Part shown: one piece after another, positions 22,901-32,298 of the stretch
Layout: every line of letters starts with the position of its first letter
Position numbering within the stretch: position 1 is the first letter of the stretch
Program-made: the position numbers and the translations under genes
Origin: Oscarella lobularis
Lineage: Eukaryota; Porifera; Homoscleromorpha; Homosclerophorida; Oscarellidae
Reading direction: 5' to 3'
DNA: 64,000 nucleotides
Assembly: GCF_947507565.1 (NCBI RefSeq)
Contig: NC_089175.1
Span: 744,001-808,000 of the forward strand
The notes under the pieces: model-generated
Database searches by the model: none
The model's input: only the letters and a program-made list of their open reading frames with translations
What the model was told of the DNA's origin: nothing

Positions 22901-25654
22901 TTTTCGCTCACCGAACCCGGTAAATAACATCCGCAAACTGAAATACACCAATGTAACCGTGCAGTGGTTTTTAAAAAGACGTCTTACCTCTAGCTCGGAC
23001 AATTGGAGTAAGAGGACCTCCTCCCGCACCTGTGAAAGCCTGCATCCACACTGAATACTCGCCAAAAGACTCCAAGTTTGATAAAGTGTAATTCTACTAA
23101 GCGAGTTAGATTACGATTATCAGAGAATTAGTCGTACCGTAGAACTTGGAGATGCAGTCACATTTTGGACATCACTTGGCACTGTGAGCCCGCTCTCTCT
23201 TTGATAGTAAATGACGTACTTCTCCAACAGTCCGTTGATCAGAGTACACAGCAGTTCCATCCAAGTTATTAGAAGCTCCTTTCTTCCAATGGTTCCAACA
23301 ACGGACAAATTCCGAGGAGCACCAGTTGGTCCTATTTTTATTAAAACATAAAATATTAGTAATAACAAATCAGAGTTCGCCTTACTGTCTTCTGCTGTCA
23401 AGACGATATTTGGATTCCAATCACTCTCGTATCGTCTTCCTCCTGGTTCAACTTGAGACACCGTGAGAACATAAATGTCGTACCATGAGTAACTAAAAAA
23501 ACAAGTCTCAAATAAGCAAGATGAGAAGGGTAAGGATTAGAACCTTGTCAAGTTGGTTATCACAAACTTAGTTCCGTTATTCAAAAGAATCCTTTCGTTA
23601 AAATGCTCACAGTCACACATTTTTTGGGCGTATGCTTCATCGAAATCAGCAAAATTGTTATAGATGACATAGGAAGAACATTGATAATGAATGTGTATTC
23701 CCACAAACAATCCATTGACATCCCTTGGAGACGGGTTAGACCAAGTCACTTTGAGACCAGCCAGACCGTCAATGTTGGAATTTGAACTGACATTCTGGAT
23801 AGAAAGAACTGTAGGACTTGCAGGCGCCGCTAAAAAATTTCTTCAATGATCTATTGTTTTTTGAACCATTTACTGTACTAACCTGCATACGTTCTAACAG
23901 ACTGATCCAAAGAGAAAGAGCTGGGACCAACGTGGGTGAAAGCTCGGATTCTGACGTCATAAATGACGTACTCTTCCAGGCCAGTCAGCGTCAATGACTG
24001 AACGTTCCCGCTCACATTAGCTGTATGAAGTTCCGTATCAAACTCTGCTCCAATGTAGTAAATTTCATAAAGAATGATAATTCCGTTGCGATCTTCCGCA
24101 GGAGGAGGATCCCACTTGACTTGAAGTTTGCTCAGGCCGCAATTTTCCCAATAGTTAAAACAAGGATCAATAGGGGTGACTGTTAAATTAGTCGGCGGTT
24201 GACTAGGCGCTGTGAAAAAACAATAAGCATAACTATATAGAAGAATCGAGTACTCTAACCATCTTCGTCGGTAGTCACCGTTATTGGCGAACTTTCCGGA
24301 CCAATAGCTACGGTAAAAGCACTGACGCTGACGTTGTAACGAGTAAACTCATTCAATCCGGTAAGAGTAAGTGAGAGCATTTCACCGGGAACCAGCTGGG
24401 AACGATCAGTCATGACTGTAGCATACACAACCGCGTAGTACACAATGATGCCATTGCGATGGCTAACGGGAGGCGGGTCCCATGATACGTACAAACTAGT
24501 CGAATTCAAGACAAGAACAGAGACATTATGAGGAGGAGCACTTGGAGCTGAACAAAAAATTACATTTCACCACTGAAATGCGCGTCATTTTGTTTCCTTT
24601 ACCTGTCTGTTCCGTATAGGCGCTGCTGCAGCTGGACGAACCTTCTCCTGCACTTGTCCTCGCAAAGACAAAGATGTGATACAGCGTAAAAGCACGCAGT
24701 TCTTCGAAGATGACAAACGTAGTCGTTCCATCAGTGACGTTGCTATGACACAGTTCCAAATCACAAGCCAATACCCTGTAACCAACAATGACTCCATTGG
24801 GCTTCATAGGAGGCTTCCATGACACCAACAAAGCAAGTGAACCGTTCGTCATAGCCGTTACATTGACCGGAACGTCCGGCACTAAATAGAAAAAAAATTC
24901 ATTTTTGACGTCACCATATATAGAAAAACGTACGGCCCTTCGCGCTATTTATTTTCAAGGGAGGACTAGGCCCTTTAGGTCCTTCTCCCGCACTCGTTCG
25001 AGCTGCTATAGTTATCTTATAGTCTTCAAAAGATTCAACAAATAAGGTGTATTCGGTTTCGTTGACGTATAACACCGACGGATTCGTCTCGTCAATTCGC
25101 TGATAGTAGATGGTGTAGCCAATGAGAATGCCGTCGACGTCAGAAAACGGAGGCGGCTCCCAGGTGAGAAGAACCGACGAGACAGACGAATTGAATTCGA
25201 TGACCACGCCGCTAACGTTGCGCGGAGAAGCAGTGGGAGCTAGAGAGAGAAAAACGCAATTTAGGAATGGCATCGATTAATTAATTGAACCGTCACCACC
25301 TTGTTCCGGAGGCATTGTTGTCGTCCAAAGCGGCGAACTTTCTCTGAACAACGTTGGCGTGGCAATTGTGGTTGGCACAGACGTCGTTGTAGGCTCCAGT
25401 GTTGTAGGATACTCTGTTGTCGGATTCTCTGTCGTAGGCTCCAGTGGTGTCGGAGTCGTTGGTTCATGTGTTGTAGACTCAAGTGTTGCAGTCGTTGGCC
25501 CATGCGTTGTAGGCTCTAGTGTCGTCGGTCTTTCCGTCTCTGGCGTTGTTGGCAAAGATGTTGTTGCTGTTGGCGCAGCAGTCGTCTGCGAAGCCGCTGA
25601 CCAAAGCAGCAACTTGAAGACCAGAACGACGCGCAAATCCGTTCGTCCTACCAT
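13678..25654 (-). CDS. Receptor B: giant FN3/laminin-EGF receptor without kinase
   Basis: Probable single-pass cell-surface protein of about 3,000 residues (estimate). Order: signal peptide and Thr-rich stalk (about 25300-25654), FN3 exons near 24933-25240, 24605-24882, 24258-24545, 23882-24211, 23387-23830 (split), 22990-23337 (split), LE 22791-22937, block I to 20998, block II to 19196, 360-residue module 18070-19145, Cys linker/FN3 17525-18010, FN3 near 17165-17477, 16805-17107, 16435-16750, 16105-16382, 15745-16062, two in 15100-15695, 14740-15055, 14415-14685, membrane-proximal domain 13995-14370, TM/tail 13678-13943. That is about 24 FN3, three LE and no kinase. The ancestral first ATG (25786-25788, spliced in the other receptors) is out of frame after a 7-base deletion. 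The start used here is the in-frame ATG 25652-25654, immediately before GRTDLRVVLV, which gives a good signal peptide; 25691-25693 is another option. It may act as a decoy or kinase-independent co-receptor. Confidence 0.78.
18070..19145 (-). other. 360-residue module of unknown function (receptor B)
   Basis: A single large exon encodes about 358 residues, starting ..NTPFNCLDPPRRWPNQCND and ending near TSEGRGTITSQIQ. It contains a Cys pair in NGWTCFFTCPL, a proline-rich start, N-glycosylation sequons and, near the end, FTPPSITDVIVWKRE followed by MDKESGIETIEW. The D-x-E-S-G-I pattern occurs in Ig-like/HYR-like beta-sandwich repeats of large animal surface proteins, so the C-terminal third is probably such a fold. 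The first two thirds I cannot place. The exon enters at phase 1 and leaves at phase 0. Copies: 36410-37482 (D) and 50311-51386 (E). Confidence 0.8.
19196..19342 (-). other. Laminin-type EGF exon 3, receptor B
   Basis: 147 bp LE exon closing block II, variant CRDGADGQKCDTC with ANITECLG. It sits directly before the 360-residue module, a linkage kept in D and E. Confidence 0.85.
19196..20935 (-). repeat. Receptor B block II (a-b-c-d + LE)
   Basis: Second complete block. The c domain has the loop CSSTYYSSSEEREVQMMC, distinct from the other two c domains of the same gene (21745-21951 and 23537-23749). Confidence 0.8.
20998..21144 (-). other. Laminin-type EGF exon 2, receptor B
   Basis: 147 bp LE exon closing block I; nearly identical to exon 1 except CECYLPG in place of CGCYLPG. 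Confidence 0.85.
20998..22730 (-). repeat. Receptor B block I (a-b-c-d + LE)
   Basis: Complete five-module block. The b domain begins SVTRNCRGCRPARL, a Cys-containing variant, while block II has SVSRYRDYASPAYL at the same place. The same two alternatives recur in the other receptors. Confidence 0.8.
22791..22937 (-). other. Laminin-type EGF exon 1, receptor B
   Basis: 147 bp phase 1-1 exon, eight cysteines (CGCYLPGSVSENC .. QCLCRDG .. CDTC .. ECLG). It follows the N-terminal b-c-d FN3 set, which suggests that set is itself a partial a-b-c-d-LE block. Confidence 0.85.
25300..25654 (-). other. Receptor B signal peptide and mucin-like Thr-rich stalk exon
   Basis: GRTDLRVVLV plus a Leu/Phe-rich core ending SAASQ forms the signal peptide. 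It is followed by degenerate repeats of (E/x)PTT, such as PTTLEPTTHGPTT and STTHEPTTPTPLEPTT, before the first FN3. The density of Thr/Pro suggests an O-glycosylated stalk. The same exon in E is proline-rich and in A, C and D it is short, so this N-terminal segment evolves as a coding minisatellite. Confidence 0.8.
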
Positions 25655-26662
25655 TACAAAACAACGTTCTGCGCGTGTCCGGCTGCTGGTCACGTGTATG
25701 GCTTTGTTCCGCGTTTTCCTGGCCTCAGGGAGGCCACCAGTAATGCGGAAACAGGACCTTCGCGTGTTCTCACCTTCGATTTGACCATGACTTGGTTGAT
25801 CGCACGACGTACAGTAGAACGAGTCACGGTAGTCAAGCTCGCTTGCACCTCAGTTGCTCGTTCCTGATCGGGCGAGACAAGCGGGGGCTGACTAGAGATG
25901 AAAACCCGACGACTGTAGGTGCGGACAAGGGCTTTCGGCAACGATGCGCAATATCTGAGCCTGATAGCAGGAGATCGATTCCACGTACGTCTACGCGGTT
26001 CGGGAGGGCGGTAAGGGTATGACCAGCAAACGTCCCTGATTCTCTAATTGAATGAAAGGCTAAGCACACAAATAGCTGTTATAAAAACAGGCATGTCTGC
26101 ATGTAAGGGGCGCGTTCGAGTCAAAGCTCTCCCATGAGGAGAGTCGACCGTGCGACCATAGATAAAATAGAGAGATCTATGGTACGTGCGACATCACATT
26201 GCTGTGAAAAAGCCGCGCGCCATTTACCACGCCAGGTCTTCCGCAAACACAGCTTATTTACTAAGAAAACAGCGTGCTTCGAAGAACGGAGTCGCGCACC
26301 GATCGGTTCCCTTTTGCCGTCAATATCTATCTAGCTACAATGAGACGCTTCGGGTTCGACCATCTGAATAACAACTAGTCTTAGACACAAAGTTCCTGTT
26401 GCAGGGCTCATTACATGATGGATTGAAGCTATTCTTCCACTTACCGCGCTAACGGGGGGAGATTAATTGCTAACGAAAAAGACGGGGAGGGGGACGGGGT
26501 CAAATGCATGCCACTTTACTGTAAAAGAGAGTCGGAGGCCCAAATCGCCTTGATACAATCTATAATATTCACGTCGGCGGGAACAATGACCCCACTCGGC
26601 CCCCACCCCTCGAATAGGGATGAATCGGTCGCAGTGGAGATGCCAGTGAGTAAGGTAGTCTA
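25655..26662. other. Receptor B upstream region and F-box copy 1 3' side
   Basis: It includes the receptor B former first exon (25774-25788, donor GTGAGAAC intact but ATG frame-shifted) and its upstream sequence. The whole region is nearly the same as 56908-57900 upstream of E. From 26470 to 26660 it matches the 3' coding part of F-box copy 2, but here it is out of frame with the F-box exons. Confidence 0.6.
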
Positions 26663-27200
26663 TCATATTCGCCGCCTCTCATTCTCATGAAACTGTACCG
26701 TTCCGTACTGTACCGTTCCGTACTGTACGGACTGCCAACGCTCGTCCCATGGCTTGGCCATACGCGAGGCGGAGGGCCATGCAACTTCGTTTCTTTTCCA
26801 AACATAATCTGAATTCCTAGCAGACAAGAAGAGATGCAAGTGCCGCTAATTCGATGACGACGTAAGTACCTTCTTCCAGTCCATGACCGTCGCCGCGTTT
26901 CTTTCTTTTCTAGAAAAAAGGAGCGATATAACAAAGAGATTACAGTCGATCTTGGGCTGACGTCACTTTTGAAATAACGACGAAAGAGAGCTGCCCAAAG
27001 CGACTGGTCGTTTCCTAAGACGTTCAGCTCACGACAAACGCTCGTGCAAGCGAACAAGTGTCGATGGTTCAAGTGGCCAAGAACACAAAGCTGAAACAAA
27101 ACCAAATTAGAGAAAAATCTCACGCAATGTTTACTTTCACTGAAAGAAGCCCAATGAAAGAAGCCCGATCGACATAGCCTGCTTCTAACAGAGCAGTTGT
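26663..27200 (-). CDS. F-box-like protein, copy 1 (shortened frame)
   Basis: Three minus-strand exons: a (from about 27200 or further right, to 27135) reading ..SSTTALLEAGYVDRASF.., b (26870-27090, 221 bp) with LCVLGHLNHRHLFACTSVCR and NDQSLWAALFRRYF, and c (from 26816). Hydrophobic-L..HL-x-x-x-x-L-F-A-C-x-x-V-C-R followed by an SLW motif is an F-box, which binds SKP1 in SCF ubiquitin ligases; the substrate side is not recognisable. Exon c starts RNSDYVWKRNEVA, then differs from copy 2 by a 7-base deletion and a duplicated CAGTACGGAACGGTA unit, so the frame stops at 26663-26665. The true 5' end is not seen (no ATG in exon a), so the start given is approximate. Confidence 0.5.
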
Positions 27201-27811
27201 AGATGATTCATTAGCGTCACGCAATGCCTCTGACCTCTTTTGATGGCTACTTTGTACTTATAAGTATTCATAATACTTATAAATGAAATTTGAAATATGA
27301 ATTATTAATTCATATTATATAAGTATTTCAAATTGCTAGCTTCCTGGCGGATGCGGCACACTTTGCGTCGGATTGAATCGATCTAAGGCCGCGTTCTGTT
27401 CATCGAATTCGGCTTGGAAGACTCCGGGCACGTTCCAGTGAAAGGAACTGCGAAAAAGACTTGAAAAACTAAGCTAAACTGCAAGACTACGTCGATTAGG
27501 TACAGCATAAGCAGAATTTCGCCGTTAGTTCTTACCAAACGAAGTGAAAACGATCGCTTTGCTTTAGCTTGTGCAGCGTTACGACACCTCGAGCTATTCT
27601 TACGACAGTACTCGTGAACAGGCACGTGACAAGACGGAATCGAGACAGCAAATCACGACGCTCTTTTCATAGGGCCTGTTGCCACTAACTATAACATTCA
27701 CTATCTAAAATTACAACCATTTAGGACACAAAAATTGACTCCAACGATCAGTAGTGTGCATGTTACTTCAGTAGTAGTAGTGCCTACTAAGTGATTTGTG
27801 CTGTTAAAGTT
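27201..27811. other. Intergenic between F-box copy 1 and receptor C
   Basis: It holds an AT-rich palindromic segment (27255-27331), the second copy of the receptor 3'-flank element (about 27338-27640) and the receptor C 3' flank. The small ORF that is open in the 58.6 kb copy is frameshifted here. Confidence 0.55.
27255..27331. repeat. AT-rich inverted repeat, copy 1
   Basis: ATAAGTATT-CAT-AATACTTAT forms a perfect small palindrome at the left. A longer hairpin follows, with arms ATATGAATTA/TAATTCATAT and AATACTTAT/ATAAGTATT. The 32 bp core next to the left palindrome is in the opposite orientation to the same core in copy 2 (58515-58567). Confidence 0.85.
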
Positions 27812-29280
27812 TTATGCGCGTGCACTGAAAGGGTTGCTGTGCCTACAGGTAAGTTGTCGGCTCGGACGAGGCGCCGGTGTACAACGGATTTTCAAATGCC
27901 TATTCTCCACTAGGATCCTTCTTACCTGTAACAGGTCCCGATGTTGGAATGCCGGTGTACGAAGGATTATCGTAGGACATTTATCACCACTTTTCGTCGA
28001 AGGAACATCGCGAGGCAATAATAGAGCTTCTTCTTCAAACATGGGATCCAATTTGGTGCCAGAAGGAGTGATAGGACTCATTGGCAGGTAATCCTCTTCA
28101 ACGGGTGGCGGCTTCGATTGGGTCGGCGTCATATTTAAATAACTCGAAGACGTCTTGCTCGGCTCGGCGGCGACTTTCTTCCTAGACACGTACCTTTGAT
28201 CCAACGCGAGGTCGTAAACCCCTTCGCTGCCATCGTCGCACAAATCTCTCATATCTTGCAAAGCGTTGGCCACGTCGCCTGACTGAATTCTTTCGGACGG
28301 ATTCCTCTCCCAACAGCGAAGCATCAGCTGGAACACGGACCGGGGACACAGTGGCGGACACTCCAAAGTCAAGCTACCCTGAAGAATGCCGCCGATCACG
28401 TCGTCGCGACCGAAATACGGTTTATAGCCAAGTGCGAAAATCTCCCATAAAAGAACGCTTAGTGACCAGACGTCCGATTCGACCGTGTATTTCCCGTAGG
28501 CGATCGTTTCCGGCGCCATCCATCGAATCGGCAACGTGCCGCCTCTGCGACGATAATACTCTCCTTGATACATGTCTCTTGCCATACAAAAGTCGGAGAT
28601 TTTCACCGACAATTGATTGTCGTTTTCGCCGACGAGACAGTTTCGCGCCGCGATGTCGCGATGAACGAACTTGCGCGATGCGAGATAGGCGACGCCGGAT
28701 GCCGCCTGAGCGGCGACGTCGACCAGTTGCGCGATCGAGAGAAGAGGACGCGGATGCATCTCGTTGGGACGAGCTTTTCGAATGTAGTCCTTCAAATCGC
28801 CGTGTTTCATCAGTTCCGTGATGAGATAGAGTGGTTCGTCGTGCGTGCAGATTCCCAGAAGACGGACGATGTTCGGATGGTCGAAGTACATCATGATTTC
28901 CATTTCCTTTCGGAAATCTTCGGCCGTTTCCTGCGACGATCCTCGCTCCATCGTTTTTACGGCGACTCGCGTTTTATCTTCGTCTTTGACGATTCCCGTG
29001 GCCCAGGCGGAGTAGACTTTTCCGAAATGACCTTCGCCGAGTTCGTCTTCGATTTTGGGTCGATCCTTGCTGAATTGGAATTCGTCGTACGTTGGCCACG
29101 TCATGAGCCAGTGAGCTCCTCCGGAGGCGTCGTACTGTTGGTTCTGCAACTCCTGTAGTTGAATAACTTCCAAATTTGCATGACGACGTCTCTTTCGCAC
29201 GCAGATTATGACAATCACGAGTACGATTAGTACCAGTACGGCTACAAAAAGAGCTACGGCAATGACCATTGACATACTCC
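27812..29280 (-). other. Receptor C kinase exon with DFG to DFC change
   Basis: TM, RKRRRHANLEVIQLQELQ, then the kinase. The activation segment reads ISDFCMARDMYQGEYYRRRGG; the Cys codon TGT is at 28586-28588, where the other four kinases have GGT/GGC. Further departures: SVLLWEI for GVLLWEI and a shortened PYFGRDDVIGG for PYFGRDNEQVIGG. YLNM and YLPM are kept. YLDM, YANV and both NPxY motifs are lost by deletion and frameshift; the stop used is 27812-27814. Confidence 0.85.
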
Positions 29281-31377
29281 CTAAATGATGATAAATAAAA
29301 GCGAGGAAAAACAACGTTGTACGTGTCTTACCTTTGCCTCGTGGTTCAGACGTACTCGGAATAAGGAACTGGCAAGGATTGCTGCTCGGACCGACGGTCG
29401 TTTGGCCGCAATCAGCGCGACTTTCAGCTTTCATAGTTACCGTGTACCACTGGTCGAAGTCAATCGTAGACTCATCAACCTCCAAGGTATCTGATCCACC
29501 GACCGATTGCCCGACGTACTTGGTATCACTAAAGACTTGCCCAATGCCCGCTTTGTTTCCCTTGAACAAATTGACACGGTATCCTCGACGTTCACCGCGC
29601 CAGTCCGACATAGAAACGTCCGTGTAATTTAATCGAATCGCCTTCACTTTGCCTTGATTTCCCTGAAGAGCTTCGCAAGTGTGAATCACAGCCGCAGCTG
29701 GAACAAACGACATTAAATAACATATGAAAAACGTCGTTCTTACGTCCGTCTGTTCGATTTTGAACGACATCCGTGAGAGGCCCACCACCGGCGCCTGTAA
29801 ATGCTTGCATCCATACTGAGTACTCGGTGAAGAACTCCAAATTCGAAAGAGTGTAATTCTGTAAAAGTAACCAGGTTGTAACAAAAATATAGCATTCCAG
29901 ATTATTTATACATTTGACGAAGGAGAAATTGAGATTGAGACGTTCAAAGGCTTGTCTTCCCGTTGATAATAAATTACATACTTCTGCAATGTGCCGTGAA
30001 CTTCCTTACACGGCAATTCCTTCCACGTTATGAATAGCTCCCTTCTTCCGGGTGATTTAGCAACAGACAGGTTTTGAGGAGCGCTACCTGGCCCTTCAGA
30101 AAGAATATTTATGTGTAATAAACTTAATCGTTATAGCACTCACTGTTTTCAGCGGTTAGGACAACGTGCTTTTCCCAATCGCTCCGCATCGTTTGTCCGG
30201 TTGGCCCAGTTTTCGTTATCGTCCACAAATGAATTTCATACCACGCGTAGCTAGAGAAGGAGTCAGATTAACACCAAGGTGGCAGTGCGCATTAGAACCT
30301 TTTTAAGTTTAACACAAATTCTGTTCCGTTTGTCACCAATTTCTTGCCACTATCCCAATTACAAGCACATATCGTTTTATACACCTCATAATCATAGGTC
30401 GCGTGGGAACACTCATAGAGTATTTCTATTCGAACAAAGAATCCATTGACGTCCCTTGGAGAAAGAGACCAGGTTAATTTGAGACCAGACAAACCATTTA
30501 TGCTGGAATTCGAAGTGACGTTTAGAAAAGAAATATTCGTTGGACTTTCAGACGGCGCTAAAAGTTCTTCAGTAATCTATTGTTTTTCGAACCACTTACT
30601 ATACTAACCTGCATACGTTCTAACAGACTGAACCAAAGAGAAAGAGCTGGGACCGACGTGGGTAAAAGCCCGAATTCTGACGTCATAAATTACGTACTCT
30701 TCCAGGTCAGATAGCGTCATTGAATAAACGTTTCCGCTCACATTAGCTGTATGAAGTTCCGTATCAAACTCTGCTCCAATGTAGTAAATTTCATAAAGAA
30801 TGATAATTCCATTGCGATCTTCCGCAGGAGGAGGATCCCACTCAACACGAAGTTTGCTCAGACCGCAATTTTTCCACAAGATAAAACAAGGATCGATAGG
30901 GGTGACTGTTAAATTAGTTGGCGGTTGACTAGGCACTGTGAAAAAAAAACATAAACATAAAATTTAAAAGGAGCAGTCAGACTCAGAGCTAGAGAGAAAA
31001 ACGCGTCGAGACCCTAGGATTAGAACCGGCCGTCACCACCTCGTTGCGCAGGCATTGTCCAAGGCGGCGTTGGCGTTGTTAGCACAGATGTTGTTGCTGT
31101 TGACGTTGTTTCAATTGTCGTCGGCACAGTTTCAGTCGTCGTTGAGACATTGGAACTCCGCGAAGCCGTCGACCAGAGCAACAAGACCAAAACGACGAGC
31201 AGATCACTGCGTCCTGCAAAAACGATGTTCTGCGCGTGTCCGGCTTCTAGTCACGTGTAGCTACGTATGCATGACGCGTTTTCTACTTCACGTCCGCGCT
31301 GTCCTCGCCACCAGTATGCGGAAATAGGACCTTCGCGTGTTCTCACCTTCGATGATGAATCCGATCTTCTTGGCCAT
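27812..31377 (-). CDS. Receptor C: short three-FN3 receptor with DFC kinase
   Basis: Start ATG 31375-31377 (MAKKIGFIIE, exon 31347-31377), then a signal peptide/Thr-rich exon (about 31043-31215). Only three FN3 domains follow: b-type 30608-30935, c-type 30296-30559 plus 30150-30250, d-type 29910-30095 plus 29745-29860. Then come the membrane-proximal domain (29345-29700) and the TM/kinase exon 27812-29280. It lacks FN3 1-3, all LE exons, the large module and the C-terminal FN3 set, so it is a minimal version of the family. The kinase has GEGHFGKVY, a VAVKTM lysine and HRDIAARN, but DFC instead of DFG. The tail is frameshifted after SGDK by a one-base loss; the alternative frame would itself meet a TAG where E and F have AAG. 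The product is probably expressed up to the altered tail and could be a pseudokinase receptor. Confidence 0.78.
30950..31045 (-). other. Deletion scar inside receptor C intron 2
   Basis: The intron after the signal-peptide exon still has GTTTTTCTCTCTAG, the acceptor that in the other receptors precedes the first FN3 exon, followed by unrelated sequence and then a second acceptor (TTTTTTCACAG) used for the b-type FN3. The exons that should lie between (FN3 1-3) are gone, so the gene was shortened by an intron-to-intron deletion. Confidence 0.65.
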
Positions 31378-32032
31378 GACTTGATTCGCACGACGTGCAG
31401 TAGAACGCGTCACCACGGATAATAGCCAGACGTTTAGTCAAGGTTTCACTTCAGTTGTTTCACTTCAGTTGCTCGTTCCTAATCGCAGTCGAGACCATGC
31501 AGCGCGGCGGCTCATGCACCAGAGATGAAACGCGACGGCTGTATAGGCGCGGGTACTAAGTGCTTTCTGCGAATATGCGCAATATATAGCCAAGAGCAGG
31601 ATCGAAACCCTACCTAAGTGACGCGCGGTTGATTGGGGGCGGTAACGTCGCCTCTCTAATTGAATATATGTGGCTTAAAATAAAATAACTAATAGGCCCA
31701 ACAACGCTACTATAAAATCACAGCGTTCGAGCCAAAGCTCTTTCCCGCGAGGAGAATTAACCGTGCAGATGGTAGCTACAGCGGCGCTGCGACACGGTGA
31801 CACAACTCAAGCTATTCTTATGATTGACAGTACTCGAGATAATACGCTAGTCCTGCCCGTTGCCACTAACACTATAACATTCACTGTCTATAATTAAAAT
31901 ATTGACTCCAACAATCCGTAGTGCAGTTACTAATGGCTACCAGTAGAAGGCCCCAGTAGCAGTGCCTACTAAGTGATTCGTGCTGCTAAAGCTGTATGCG
32001 CGTGCAATGAAAAGGTTAATTGCTGCATGTGC
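31378..32032. other. Intergenic between receptors C and D, with duplication breakpoint
   Basis: To about 31764 the sequence follows the receptor D upstream region (43813-44205). From about 31766 it switches to the 3' flank shared with receptor B (from 13412 onward). The switch lies at CCGTGC|AGATGGTAGC. No gene seen. Confidence 0.65.
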
Positions 32033-32298
32033 CTACAGGTAAATTGTCGGCTCCGACGAGACGCCGCCGGTGAACGACGGATTTTCGAATGCATGTTCTG
32101 CAACGGGTCCCGATGTTGGAATCGTCGAAGAAACATTGCCACCACTCATATCTAAGTAGGGGTCTTTCAATTGAATAACTTCCAAATTTGCCTGACGACG
32201 TCTCTTTCGCACGCAGATCATAACAATCACGAGTACGATTAGTACCAGTACGGCTACAGAAACAGCTACAGCAATGACCATTGACATATCATCACTCC
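32033..32298 (-). other. Receptor D transmembrane exon with kinase removed
   Basis: Almost base-for-base identical to the B tail exon (13678-13943); the visible difference is in the TM (IVMICV for IVIICV). The two genes therefore share one kinase-deletion event that was copied, rather than two independent losses. Confidence 0.88.

Noticed and set aside
26070-26090. TATAAAA on the plus strand in receptor upstream regions (also near 31710, 44150, 57345)
   Set aside because: It is in the wrong orientation for the minus-strand genes, and no plus-strand gene follows.
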